47,556 bases of DNA from DATFYM01 sp035315065 (GTDB lineage: Bacteria; Acidobacteriota; Terriglobia; UBA7540): NCBI GenBank assembly GCA_035315065.1, contig DATFYM010000175.1:1-47556 (forward strand), read 5' to 3'. The number at the start of each line of letters is the position of its first letter. Within the stretch, counting starts at the first letter, position 1. This document shows, piece after piece, positions 33,530-42,283 of this stretch. A model generated the notes under the pieces. The model searched no databases. It was not told the origin of the DNA and saw only the letters and a program-made list of their open reading frames with translations. The translations under genes were made by a program, and so were the position numbers.

Positions 33530-35746
33530 TCAGGGAAGGTTCAGATCAACCGCATAAATGTCTGAGTGGCTGAGAACCAGCGAGACCACTGGAGAGTCAT
33601 CCGGTGCCAAGCCGGCCAGAAAGTAGTTCCGGACGTCCGCCCGCAGAATCTGTTCAAACGTCGCAATGCGCTCAATCTTGCCGTCGCTGATCCGCACTCG
33701 AAAGATGGGCTGGCTGACGCCTCCGGATAAATCCTGCGTATAAACGTACTGGCTATCGTGCGACCAGAGACCCGCCCGGACAACCTCGGCGCGGAAGAGT
33801 TCAGACCACCGCTTTGATTGAGAGTCGAAGAGCATCAGCTTTCGGTTGTCCCGGGTTTGGGCAACCTGATAACGTCCGTCCGGCGACCAGGACAAGGCTT
33901 TTAGAGCTTCCGCCCCAGGAAAAACGGAAAACCGCCTGGTTTTCAAGTCGATCTGGTAGGTGCCCTCCTGTTCCGGCCCGATGATGCTCGGTCCGGCCAA
34001 GTGGCTCGGGGAGGCAGGGATCCGTCCGGTGAAAAACAAGGAGTCTCCGCCGGGAGACCAGTCGGGGTAGACGCTGTAGAACGTGGTCACGGGTTCCGGC
34101 TCGCCTCCCCCGGATGAGACCAGGAAGATCTCCCCCGGCTTTCCCGGTACACCCCCAAGAAAGACAATCTCCTTTCCATCAGGAGACCACCGGGGCTGCC
34201 CTGCGTTCATGGGAGGAAATGTGAGTTGCTGTCTGTCGCTGCCGTCCGCCCTACTCCGCCAGAGGATGGATTGCTGCATGTTCGGCACGACGTAAGCTAC
34301 CCACTGACCGTCCCTGGAAAAGTCGACGTCGCGCGCCCGGACTCCGGGGAGATAAGGAACGAACTGTTTCGATCGCGCGTCGTAGCGCGCCAATTCCCGG
34401 ACCTCTTTATCCCCCGTGTAGAAGATTCTGTTCTTGGCGGCTAGTACAGTCCATAGGCTGGAGTCTGTGGTCATGAGCTGGACAGGAGCGCGTGAGGGCC
34501 GGCGTAGGAATCTGCCCGTTTCAGAGATTGCCCAGATGCTGGCCAAGCCGGCGCGGGTGGAGCGAAACACGAAGTAATTCCCGTCCGGCGTCCAGTCGCC
34601 GTCGGATTCTCCGTCTCCGTAACCGGCTGGGGGCTCTCTCCACCCAGCCAGCAAACGATGAAGATTACTGCCTTCGGGATCGACCTCCCAAAGTGCGAGT
34701 GTCCACACTTCGTTTGCCCAGGCGCTGAAGCGTAAGGCCTGTCCGTCGGGCGCCCAGCGTGAGAGCCATCCCTTGCCTTCGGCTGTCGCGAGCTTGCGGG
34801 AGTCCGAGCCGTCAGGCTTAACCACGTAGAGGCCGGAGCCGGAGAAATACGCAATCTTCTGCCCGTCGCGGGACCAAGCCGCGTCGTGACCGATTACGCT
34901 CCCGAGGCGGCGCGGCGACGCTCCTGTTGTAGGCACCATCCAGAGCGGGACATCATCCTCGTCACCGGTGTAGCTGCCCACGAGAAGCTCCGAATGGTCG
35001 GGGGAGATGCCATAAAGCGCGGTGTTGGGAAACGGTGTAGGCACTGGGACCGGCTCGCCTCCCTCGACTGGGACTTGGGCGAGCGTGTTGCGGCCTCCCT
35101 TCCTCTCCACGAAGTAGAGCCGCGTCCCATCCGTCACCAATCGAGAGGGTGGATCGACCCGGCCGAAATGCGTAATCTGCTTGATCCTGAGTACGGTGGG
35201 CGGCGGTGATGGAGAAAGCCAAAGCCAGACTCCCGCCACTGCCAGAGCCACAGCCACCAGAAGAACGGCCCGCCGCCAAGGCCGGTGTTCCGTACCGCTG
35301 CCAACCTTGGAACCGGCCGTCGGAGGCATGACGGGGAGAGCGTTTCGGTCCCTGGCGGAAGTCGCAACCGCGGGCAGCGGCGGCTCCGTCTTGGTCGCCG
35401 GCCCCTCGCCATTGGACACGACAGCAGCCACGGGGGCTACAAACCGGTAGCCGCGCTTCGGCACTGTCTCGATGTACTCCCGCCCGCTATCCCGGTTCCC
35501 CAACGCCTGCCGCAGAACAAAGATGTTCTTGGTGAGGTTCCCCTCCTCCACAAAGGTATCAGGCCAGACCTGCCTCATCAGTTCTTGTTTTTCAACCAGG
35601 CGTCCGGCGTTACCGACCAGCACCAGGAGGATGTCAACCGCCTTAGGTGCTAGCGGAACCGGCTGGCCATCGCGCAACAGGAGGCGCTGGCCGGCGTCCA
35701 GAACGAAGGGGCCGAAAGTGTGCAACTGCTTGACCTGCCCACTCAT
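33530..35746 (-). CDS. Winged-helix transmembrane regulator with TolB-like propeller
   Basis: A 738-residue protein. Residues about 8-105 are an OmpR/CadC-type winged helix (FGPFVLDAGQRLLLRDGQPV, LRQALGNRD, YIETVPKRGYRFVAPV). One membrane segment lies at about 165-185 (AVLLVAVALAVAGVWLWLS). The rest is a TolB/WD40-like beta-propeller with repeated WSPDGK and WSRDGQK motifs, presumably outside the membrane. This layout, common in Acidobacteria, suggests that the propeller senses a periplasmic signal and the N-terminus regulates transcription from the membrane. ATG at 35746. Targets unknown; the PEP-CTERM gene is divergent. Confidence 0.92.
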   Translation of the reverse strand: MSGQVKQLHTFGPFVLDAGQRLLLRDGQPVPLAPKAVDILLVLVGNAGRLVEKQELMRQVWPDTFVEEGNLTKNIFVLRQALGNRDSGREYIETVPKRGYRFVAPVAAVVSNGEGPATKTEPPLPAVATSARDRNALPVMPPTAGSKVGSGTEHRPWRRAVLLVAVALAVAGVWLWLSPSPPPTVLRIKQITHFGRVDPPSRLVTDGTRLYFVERKGGRNTLAQVPVEGGEPVPVPTPFPNTALYGISPDHSELLVGSYTGDEDDVPLWMVPTTGASPRRLGSVIGHDAAWSRDGQKIAYFSGSGLYVVKPDGSDSRKLATAEGKGWLSRWAPDGQALRFSAWANEVWTLALWEVDPEGSNLHRLLAGWREPPAGYGDGESDGDWTPDGNYFVFRSTRAGLASIWAISETGRFLRRPSRAPVQLMTTDSSLWTVLAAKNRIFYTGDKEVRELARYDARSKQFVPYLPGVRARDVDFSRDGQWVAYVVPNMQQSILWRSRADGSDRQQLTFPPMNAGQPRWSPDGKEIVFLGGVPGKPGEIFLVSSGGGEPEPVTTFYSVYPDWSPGGDSLFFTGRIPASPSHLAGPSIIGPEQEGTYQIDLKTRRFSVFPGAEALKALSWSPDGRYQVAQTRDNRKLMLFDSQSKRWSELFRAEVVRAGLWSHDSQYVYTQDLSGGVSQPIFRVRISDGKIERIATFEQILRADVRNYFLAGLAPDDSPVVSLVLSHSDIYAVDLNLP

Positions 35747-36050
35747 AGGCGTGGTAAGAAATTTGTAAGAATTTTTCCAGGGCTTTGGAAGGACTTCCTC
35801 GCACTACCCGGCTAACTTCTGTTGACCGACAAAAAAGGATGCTGGCTTGTGGAAGCCTCCCGAACCGAGGCGATTATACTCCAGGCCGGCGGTCGGAGCA
35901 ACACGGCCCGAGTGCCGTAGGATTAGTCCCCGGGTTGGGCTGGGCCCCTGACGATAGCAGGACGGTTGGTCACCAACAGTTGTGCGCTGCGGCGGAGCGA
36001 TCTCTAGTGTCGTGTCACGTCTAATTCTTGCAGCGGCTCTGCCGCCCTGA
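35747..36050. other. Divergent intergenic region before the PEP-CTERM gene
   Basis: About 300 bp. Upstream of the regulator gene aatttgtaagaatttttcc is AT-rich and may carry its promoter. A 5-bp hairpin (gcggc-tct-gccgc) lies at about 36032-36045. No gene recognised. Confidence 0.4.
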
Positions 36051-36052
36051 TG

Positions 36053-36123
36053 TGCGGAAAGCTAAGAGAAGAAGTTTCTTCGTATTGGCGCACGGAAAGG
36101 CTGAGCTTTTCCGCAATAGGGAG
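36053..36123 (+). promoter_or_regulatory. Leader with two competing hairpins before the PEP-CTERM gene
   Basis: agcttttccgca (36104-36115) can pair with tgcggaaagct at 36053-36063, or its core (36105-36113) with cggaaaggc at 36093-36101 (nine pairs, 3-nt loop). Both cannot form at once. The ribosome binding site (taggGAG, 36118-36123) follows three bases later, so the choice of structure could affect translation. No match to a known riboswitch was recognised. Confidence 0.5.
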
Positions 36124-36128
36124 TTTCC

Positions 36129-39100
36129 ATGACGACGCCAGATTCGAGAGGTGATGAAATGATGAGCTTGGGTGCAAACAGGGAAAAGCGGCGGCCGCGA
36201 GTGGCCTGCTGGATGAGGGTTCTTTTCGCGACGGCGTCTCTTTTGTTCATGGGTGCCGGCACGGCGCGCGCCCAGATCATCGACAATTGGACCGACGGGA
36301 CTGGGCTCTGGAACAACGCCGCGAACTGGGACAACGGCCTGCCCCAAAACGCCGGCGGCAAGTACTATGATGCGGTGATCAACGGCACGGGCAGCGACAC
36401 GATCAATTTCAATGGCTTAGCCCCGGTGATTGTGATCGATACCCTGACGTTGGGCACCGGCGAGACGCTTTGGAATGATGGATCGGTGCTGACCATTGGC
36501 GACGCCACGTCCCCGTACGCCAACAGCGGCACCCTGGTCAACGCCGGGACCATTAATTGGAATGACTTCAGCCCCCTGACGATCAACATCTCGGGCGCAG
36601 GGCCGACCGCCAACGGCACCGAGATCAACTCCGGCACCATCAACTTCAGCTTCGGCGCCTCGCTGGTGTTGAACGATGGCGGGAACGGCAGCACCTTTTC
36701 TCTCTCGGGAGGAGGCCAAATCACATTGGCCGCCGGAGTCCCGGGGCAGTTTCACACCGGAATCTACGGCGCCAATAGTGACGAGACACTCAACAACATC
36801 AACAACATAATCTCGGGCACGGGCAGCATCAACAACCTGACGATCATCAACGGCGGCACCATTAGCGCCACCGGCGGCGAAAGCGATTTGGTCCTCCGAC
36901 CCGGCGTCGGCCAGACCGTGACCAACAACAACATGATGACGGCAACCATCAACGGTATGCTCAACTGGGATGCCACCGAATCCCCAGGGACTCTTGCCGC
37001 GCCCGTTTTCAACAACCAGGGCACGGTGACGGTAAATAACGATGGGTCTCTGATTTTGACGGCCCTTGCCGGCACAACGGCCTATTTCAACAACGACGGT
37101 AGCATTACCGTGGGCGGCATCAACAGTGCCAGCCTGGAATTGCAAGGTGGCAAGTCGACCTTCGATCTGGGAAGCGTCGCTGGCCCGGGTTCGCTGACGC
37201 TCAACAATGGCTCCTCTGTACTCGGGGAGAGCGGCACTGAGCTTCTCATCAACGACACCGGCCACACCATCAACGGAAGCGGATCATCGTATATCTCCAA
37301 CCTCGACCTCATCAACAACGGCACGGTGAGCGTAAACTCGGCCTCCTTGCGCATGCAGCCTAGCGGGCTCTCCTCCAGTCCCGGCGTCCTCAACGGCGGC
37401 GCTGGCTTGATGGAGGTGGCGGACGGCGCCACGCTGATTTGGGATACGACCAGTTATCAGGGGACTTCGTCCGCGCCCGCTTTCAACAACCAGAACACGG
37501 TGACGGTGGGGAACGCGCCCGGTTTTGCCGTTCTGGAATTGCTGGTTCCGAACAACGCGACGGCCTATTTCAACAACGACGGCAACATTAACGGCCGCTT
37601 CGAATTGAGTCTGGTCGGCAACGGTTCAACCTTCGATCTGGGAAGCGCCGCTGGCACGGGTACGCTGACGCTCTTCAACTCCTCGATACTCGGATATTCC
37701 GCCAACGAGCTTCTCATCAACGACACTGGCCACACCATCATCTCGACCAGCTACTCGGCGATGGCTTCACTCGACTTCACGAATAATGGCACGCTGAATG
37801 TGGCCTCGGGCAGTTTGGAAATAGCCCTGTCGGGGCTCTCCTCCCGTCCCGGCCTCCTCAACGGCAGCGGCGGCGTGATGCAGGTGTCGAGCGGCGCCGT
37901 GATGAATTGGGATGCCAGCGATTATCCGGGGACTTCGCTTTCCAAGCCCGCTTTCAACAATCAGGGCACGGTGACGGTGGATGATGGTGGAGGGTGGGCT
38001 TGGCAGACCCATCTTGCGACGGACTTTATCAACAACGACGGTAGCATAACCTTGGGCAGCAGCAGCGGCGCGTCCCTGGAGTTGGGCGGCGATTCAACCT
38101 TCGACCTGGGAAGCAACGGTGGCACGGGTTCGCTGACGCTCAACGGCTCCTCCTCGATATACGGCTTCTCAACCACTCTTCTCATCAACGACACCGGCCA
38201 CACCATCATCGCCGGGACCGCGAACTCGGACTCGTCGATCTTTGGCCTCGACCTCATCAATAAGGGCACGGTCAGCGTCCTCTCGGGCTCCTTGGCCATA
38301 CAGCCGAGCGGGCTCTCCTCCCGTCCCGGCGTCCTCAACGCCAGCGCCGGCGTGATGGAGATGGCGAGCGGCGCCACGCTTACTTGGGATACCACCTTTT
38401 ATCAGGGGACTTCGCTGAACACGCCCGCTTTCAACAACCAGGGCACGGTGACGGTGAATGATGGTGGATATCTGACTCTAACGGCCCCTACTGGCGCGAC
38501 GGCCTATTTCAACAACGACGGTAGCATTACCGTGGGCAACATCAACGGCGCGAGCTTGGTGTTGGCAGGCAGCAACTCAACCTTCGACTTGGGAAGCGTC
38601 GCTAAAACGGGTTCGCTGACACTCAACGGCATGTCCGCGATATCCGGGACTTACGGCAATGAGCTGCTCATCAACGACACCGGTCACACCATCACCAACG
38701 TGAGCGGGTTCTCGGTCATCTCCAGCCTCGACTTCATCAATAAGGGCACAGTGAACGTGGCCTCGGGCTCTTTGGACATAAGCCCAAGCGGGCTCTCCTC
38801 CAGCCCCGGTGTCCTCAACGGCAGCGCCCGCGTGATGGAGGTGGCGAGCGGCGCCACGCTTACTTGGGATACCACCAGTTATCAGGGGACTTCTCTGTCC
38901 GCGCCCGCATTCAACAACCAGGGGATGGTGACGGTGAATGATGGTGGAACTCTGACTTTGACGGCTCCTACCGGCGCCACGGCCTTTTTCAACAACGACG
39001 GCAGCATTACCGCGGGCAGCATCAACGGCGCGAACCTGGTTTTGAACGGCGACGGTTCCACCTTCGACCTGGGAAGCGGCAAGGGCACGGGTTCACTGAT

Positions 39101-40082
39101 GCTCAACAACACCTTTGTGCAGGGAACTTACGGTACTGAGATTCTCATGAACGACACCGGCCACACCATTCAGGGGTCGGGCACCATCGAAAATCTGACG
39201 TTGGTCAACAACGGCACCATCGACGCCGGCAGCATCGGCGGCGTCGGGACCGCCAACCCACTGGTCACCTCCGTCAGCAGCTTTACCAACAACGGCACGG
39301 TAAATGTGGACGGCGCGGGCCTGACGGTGAACGGCGGGATGACCAACAACGGGACCGTCAACGATAACACCACCATGATGCTGACGGGAGCGCTCACCAA
39401 TGCCGGGAGCATCAGTCTCACCCAATCTGGCGGCAGCCTGAGCGTGGCATCCTTCACCAACACCGGCGGGAACGTTTTCGTCGGACTCGGCGAAAGCGTG
39501 AACGTCACCAGCAACTACACTCAGTCCGGCGCCGGAGCCGTCCTCAAGGTGAACGGGAGCCTGACGGCGATCACGGCTTTCATTAACGGGGGCACGGTCT
39601 TTGGCACCGGCAATATCCAAGCCAACGTCATGAACAACGGCGGGACGGTCAACGTCAGCGACCCGGGCACGCCTAGCCGGCTGACCATCACCGGAAACTA
39701 TACTCAGGGTCCGGGCGGCACGCTGATAATCGACATCACGGGGGCAAATGCCGGCGAGTTCAGCGTGCTCGATGTTACCGGGATGGCCTCCTTGGGCGGC
39801 ACGTTGGACATTGACTTCCTTAACGGCTTCACGCCCGCGCCTGGGGAAATGTTCCCCTTCCTGGTCTACGGGTCGCTGGATCCCTCGCATGACAATTTCT
39901 CCAGCGTTGACTTTGCCGACTGCCCGAATTGCGCAACGCCCGTCTTTGGACCTAATGGCGTGGTCTTCGAGCCGTCTGGTGCTGGTGGGTCGACGACCCC
40001 GGAGCCCTCCGCCTTGATCCTGTTTGGGACGGCCATGCTCGCAATCGCGGGCTATGGCACAAGAAAGCATCGCAAAGCCTAG
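36129..40082 (+). CDS. Large repetitive PEP-CTERM surface protein
   Basis: A 1317-residue exported protein. A signal peptide ends near GAGTARA (residue about 48). The middle is an Asn/Gly/Thr-rich beta-helix of the passenger type, with four near-identical modules of 157-160 residues (GTVTVNDGG, YFNNDGSITVG, STFDLGS, LLINDTGHTI, LSSSPGVLNG, ATLTWDTTSYQGTS). The C-terminus TPEPSALILFGTAMLAIAGY followed by basic residues is a PEP-CTERM sorting signal, read by an exosortase (not in this window). Likely a secreted or surface adhesin linked to exopolysaccharide. ATG at 36129 has gggag close upstream. A hairpin terminator follows. Confidence 0.92.
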   Translation: MTTPDSRGDEMMSLGANREKRRPRVACWMRVLFATASLLFMGAGTARAQIIDNWTDGTGLWNNAANWDNGLPQNAGGKYYDAVINGTGSDTINFNGLAPVIVIDTLTLGTGETLWNDGSVLTIGDATSPYANSGTLVNAGTINWNDFSPLTINISGAGPTANGTEINSGTINFSFGASLVLNDGGNGSTFSLSGGGQITLAAGVPGQFHTGIYGANSDETLNNINNIISGTGSINNLTIINGGTISATGGESDLVLRPGVGQTVTNNNMMTATINGMLNWDATESPGTLAAPVFNNQGTVTVNNDGSLILTALAGTTAYFNNDGSITVGGINSASLELQGGKSTFDLGSVAGPGSLTLNNGSSVLGESGTELLINDTGHTINGSGSSYISNLDLINNGTVSVNSASLRMQPSGLSSSPGVLNGGAGLMEVADGATLIWDTTSYQGTSSAPAFNNQNTVTVGNAPGFAVLELLVPNNATAYFNNDGNINGRFELSLVGNGSTFDLGSAAGTGTLTLFNSSILGYSANELLINDTGHTIISTSYSAMASLDFTNNGTLNVASGSLEIALSGLSSRPGLLNGSGGVMQVSSGAVMNWDASDYPGTSLSKPAFNNQGTVTVDDGGGWAWQTHLATDFINNDGSITLGSSSGASLELGGDSTFDLGSNGGTGSLTLNGSSSIYGFSTTLLINDTGHTIIAGTANSDSSIFGLDLINKGTVSVLSGSLAIQPSGLSSRPGVLNASAGVMEMASGATLTWDTTFYQGTSLNTPAFNNQGTVTVNDGGYLTLTAPTGATAYFNNDGSITVGNINGASLVLAGSNSTFDLGSVAKTGSLTLNGMSAISGTYGNELLINDTGHTITNVSGFSVISSLDFINKGTVNVASGSLDISPSGLSSSPGVLNGSARVMEVASGATLTWDTTSYQGTSLSAPAFNNQGMVTVNDGGTLTLTAPTGATAFFNNDGSITAGSINGANLVLNGDGSTFDLGSGKGTGSLMLNNTFVQGTYGTEILMNDTGHTIQGSGTIENLTLVNNGTIDAGSIGGVGTANPLVTSVSSFTNNGTVNVDGAGLTVNGGMTNNGTVNDNTTMMLTGALTNAGSISLTQSGGSLSVASFTNTGGNVFVGLGESVNVTSNYTQSGAGAVLKVNGSLTAITAFINGGTVFGTGNIQANVMNNGGTVNVSDPGTPSRLTITGNYTQGPGGTLIIDITGANAGEFSVLDVTGMASLGGTLDIDFLNGFTPAPGEMFPFLVYGSLDPSHDNFSSVDFADCPNCATPVFGPNGVVFEPSGAGGSTTPEPSALILFGTAMLAIAGYGTRKHRKA
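37002..39380 (+). repeat. Internal 471-480 bp repeats of the PEP-CTERM gene
   Basis: The block cccgctttcaacaac starts at 37002 (variant), 37476, 37947, 38424 and 38904, giving periods of 474, 471, 477 and 480 bp, all multiples of three. Copies are highly alike in DNA, so copy number may vary between strains by recombination. Confidence 0.9.
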
Positions 40083-40125
40083 CGGAGACTTCACGCCCCT
40101 TCGAAATCTGCGGTTCGTTCTTTCG

Positions 40126-40164
40126 AGGCGCAGAGTCAGGCGCAGTTTGCCTTACTCTGCGCCT
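40126..40164 (+). terminator. Long hairpin terminator after the PEP-CTERM gene
   Basis: aggcgcagagt (40126-40136) pairs with actctgcgcct (40154-40164), 11 pairs, with an inner aggc/gcct stem. A short T-containing tail (tccctg) follows rather than a strict T-run. It is 44 bp past the stop codon. Confidence 0.75.
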
Positions 40165-40239
40165 TCCCTGGGAGCTGACATTTCGCGGGGCGGGGCTCCA
40201 ATGCCTATATGCGCAGGTGTGAGTCTGCGATCGGCGAAC

Positions 40240-40713
40240 CTATTCCGGGCCGGTTGTATTAGTAGCGAGTGCTTTCTTGAGCTTCCGAAGATGTTCGTTG
40301 CGATGAAGAGAGCGCCTTAACGCTCGCTCAAAGCCGGCCCCGTTTATTTGGCCAATAAGTGCCTCGCTTAGCCGGTCTACTTCCGCATCGACAGCCGACG
40401 CGCTTTCCATCGCCATTTGCGCTGCCAGTCGGCCCGGGACGGCGCGGAAGATGATTCTGGCCGCCTCATTGATGGAGTTGACTGCTTGGGCCGGAAGCCG
40501 AAACCCTTCGAATGGCGAGCTTTGCCATTCTTTCAAGAGATACAAAACCCTCTGGTCCCAGAAGGCCAAGTGGCAAAGCACAGTGGCTACCGTCCAGCCG
40601 CCACCGATCTCGCGATCGAAATCCGAGTCCTGCAACGAAGCGATGAATTGGCTCAATTCGAGTCGGGCGATTTCATTCTCCCGGGAATAGCCGCCCATCA
40701 TGTTTGTTATCAT
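40240..40713 (-). CDS. DinB-family protein
   Basis: About 157 residues of the DinB/YfiT four-helix family. The metal-binding His is in WTVATVLCHLAFWDQRVLYLL; a later His pair is in RSLHRNEHLRKL. Members include thiol-dependent transferases and many of unknown role. ATG at 40713 is chosen over the TTG at 40731 because ggggag lies ten to twelve bases upstream. No partner gene is adjacent. Confidence 0.82.
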   Translation of the reverse strand: MITNMMGGYSRENEIARLELSQFIASLQDSDFDREIGGGWTVATVLCHLAFWDQRVLYLLKEWQSSPFEGFRLPAQAVNSINEAARIIFRAVPGRLAAQMAMESASAVDAEVDRLSEALIGQINGAGFERALRRSLHRNEHLRKLKKALATNTTGPE

Positions 40714-40925
40714 ATCTAGCTCACTCCCCAATCGCCTTCAAACTTCTCTACACCGCACCAGCGTTAGTGTCCTGCAAGGCTAAGATTTGGCACTGGCCGA
40801 GCGGCTTACGTAAGGAGATGCGAGGCCATTGTCACGCATAACCGGCGGCATTTCGAAGGTGCGGCTAGCTTCGGAATTGCGGTTCTCAGTCCGGCGGAAT
40901 TCCTCGGGCGTCTGGGAGTCTTATC

Positions 40926-41228
40926 ATGAGCACCCTTAGTCTGCGTATTCCCGAGTCTCTTCATCGCGAGCTCCGTGAACTGGCTCGACGCGAAGGCGTG
41001 TCGATTAACCAAATCATCAGTTCCGCCGTTGGCGAGAAGGTGGCGTCGCTCAAAACGCTTGACTACCTTCGTGAACGAGCGAGTCGGGGAAAACGATTGC
41101 GCTTCGAGCAGGTTCTTGCCAAAGTGCCGGACGTGGAGCCCGAAGAAACTGACCGTCTGTTGATCAACGCGCCGAAGTCGACGACCGTCTCCCGTCGTGC
41201 GCGTCAGAGGCGCGGGCGAAACCGGTAG
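40926..41228 (+). CDS. Ribbon-helix-helix protein, HicB-like or orphan antitoxin
   Basis: A 100-residue basic protein. Residues 1-45 form a ribbon-helix-helix DNA-binding fold (STLSLRIPESLHRELRELA, REGVSINQIISSAVGEKV). The C-terminus is Arg-rich. Such proteins are usually antitoxins or small repressors. No toxin gene is next to it: upstream is a 200-bp gap and downstream the htpX gene on the other strand. It may be an orphan antitoxin or act on a distant target. A possible start signal is weak (gggagtcttatc). Confidence 0.75.
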   Translation: MSTLSLRIPESLHRELRELARREGVSINQIISSAVGEKVASLKTLDYLRERASRGKRLRFEQVLAKVPDVEPEETDRLLINAPKSTTVSRRARQRRGRNR

Positions 41229-41236
41229 CGGTCGTC

Positions 41237-42094
41237 CTACACAAAGTCGCGGCCGATCAGCCGCTCGATGCGCTTGCGTATGGGCGGGTGGGTGGAGAAT
41301 AGGCTGCTCATGAATTCGCCCGTGGTCAGCGGCTGAGCGCAGTAGATGTGGGCCATGGCGGGCGCCACCTGCATGGGCGCGCGCTTGGAATACTTGTCGA
41401 TCTTGTCGAGGGCGCGGGCAAGGCCCATGGGGTTGCCGGTGATCAAGGCGCCGGTGTGGTCGGCCTCGTACTCGCGCGAGCGCGAAATGGCAAGCTGAAT
41501 CAGCATGGCGGCGATTGGCGCCAGAATGAGCATGGCGAGGCCGGAGAGGGCTCCGCCGCGGCGGTTGTCGCGGCTCCCGCCGCCGCCGAAGCCGAAAATC
41601 TCGGCGAAATACGCCATACGCGCCAGCAAGGTGATGGCGCCCGCGACCGTGGCCACCACGGCGCTGATCAGGATGTCGCGATTGCGCACGTGGCCCAACT
41701 CGTGGGCCAGCACGCCTTCGATTTCCTCGTCGTCGCAGATCTCAAGGATGCCGCGCGTGACCGCCACCGAAGCGTGGTTGGGGTTGCGGCCGGTGGCAAA
41801 AGCGTTGGGCGAGTCCGTGGGAATCATATAGATCTTGGGCACAGGGATGTTGGCCTTGGCCGCCAGGCGCTCCACGATCTGATAAATGCGCGGACCTTCC
41901 TGGCGCGAGATGGGCTGCGCGCCGCTCGACCTCAGGGCAATCTGGTCTGAAAAGAAGTAAGTGCCCAGGTTCAGTACCGCCGCCAGCACGAGGAAGAGAA
42001 CCATACCATTCTGACCGGCCCACCAATCGCCGAAAACCACCAGGATGCCCGTCAGCGCGGCCAGGAGCAACGTCGTCTTAAAGTTATTCCACAT
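41237..42094 (-). CDS. htpX: Zinc metalloprotease HtpX homologue
   Basis: A 285-residue M48 membrane protease. Two N-terminal membrane segments (TTLLLAALTGILVVFGDWW and MVLFLVLAAVLNLGTYFF) are followed by the zinc motif HELGH in VLAHELGHVRNRD, two further hydrophobic segments, and the third ligand Glu in REYEADHTGALI. HtpX degrades misfolded inner-membrane proteins with FtsH. ATG at 42094 (MWNNFKTTLLL) matches the family; the extension to 42172 is not conserved. It lies downstream of the ADOP genes on the same strand, separated by an inverted array. Confidence 0.94.
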   Translation of the reverse strand: MWNNFKTTLLLAALTGILVVFGDWWAGQNGMVLFLVLAAVLNLGTYFFSDQIALRSSGAQPISRQEGPRIYQIVERLAAKANIPVPKIYMIPTDSPNAFATGRNPNHASVAVTRGILEICDDEEIEGVLAHELGHVRNRDILISAVVATVAGAITLLARMAYFAEIFGFGGGGSRDNRRGGALSGLAMLILAPIAAMLIQLAISRSREYEADHTGALITGNPMGLARALDKIDKYSKRAPMQVAPAMAHIYCAQPLTTGEFMSSLFSTHPPIRKRIERLIGRDFV

Positions 42095-42177
42095 AGTTTT
42101 GTCACCCGGGCCGGCTAGCTCAGTTCTAGCCGCCCGTTTGATTAGATGACGGATTCTCCTTTCGGGAATCACAACCG

Positions 42178-42282
42178 CCAGGGGATTCGGGGTTGGGGAT
42201 TCGGGGTTCGCAGAGGAAGAAGCGGCGACTCACGATTCCCATCTCCTCTGCGAAACCCGAACCACGAATCCCGAATCCCGAT
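42178..42282. repeat. Inverted heptamer array between ADOP and htpX genes
   Basis: Left arm: ggggattcggggttggggat and ttcgcagagg; right arm: cctctgcgaaacccgaacca and cgaatcccgaatcccg. Units are about seven bases. It touches the stop codon of the ADOP gene (42284-42286). Confidence 0.85.
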
Positions 42283-42283
42283 G

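Noticed and set aside
35940..36050. Cyclic-di-GMP or other known riboswitch
   Set aside because: None of the conserved core strings are present.
36085..36102. Sigma-54 promoter before the PEP-CTERM gene
   Set aside because: tggcgc is present but the GC of the -12 element is one base off the required spacing.
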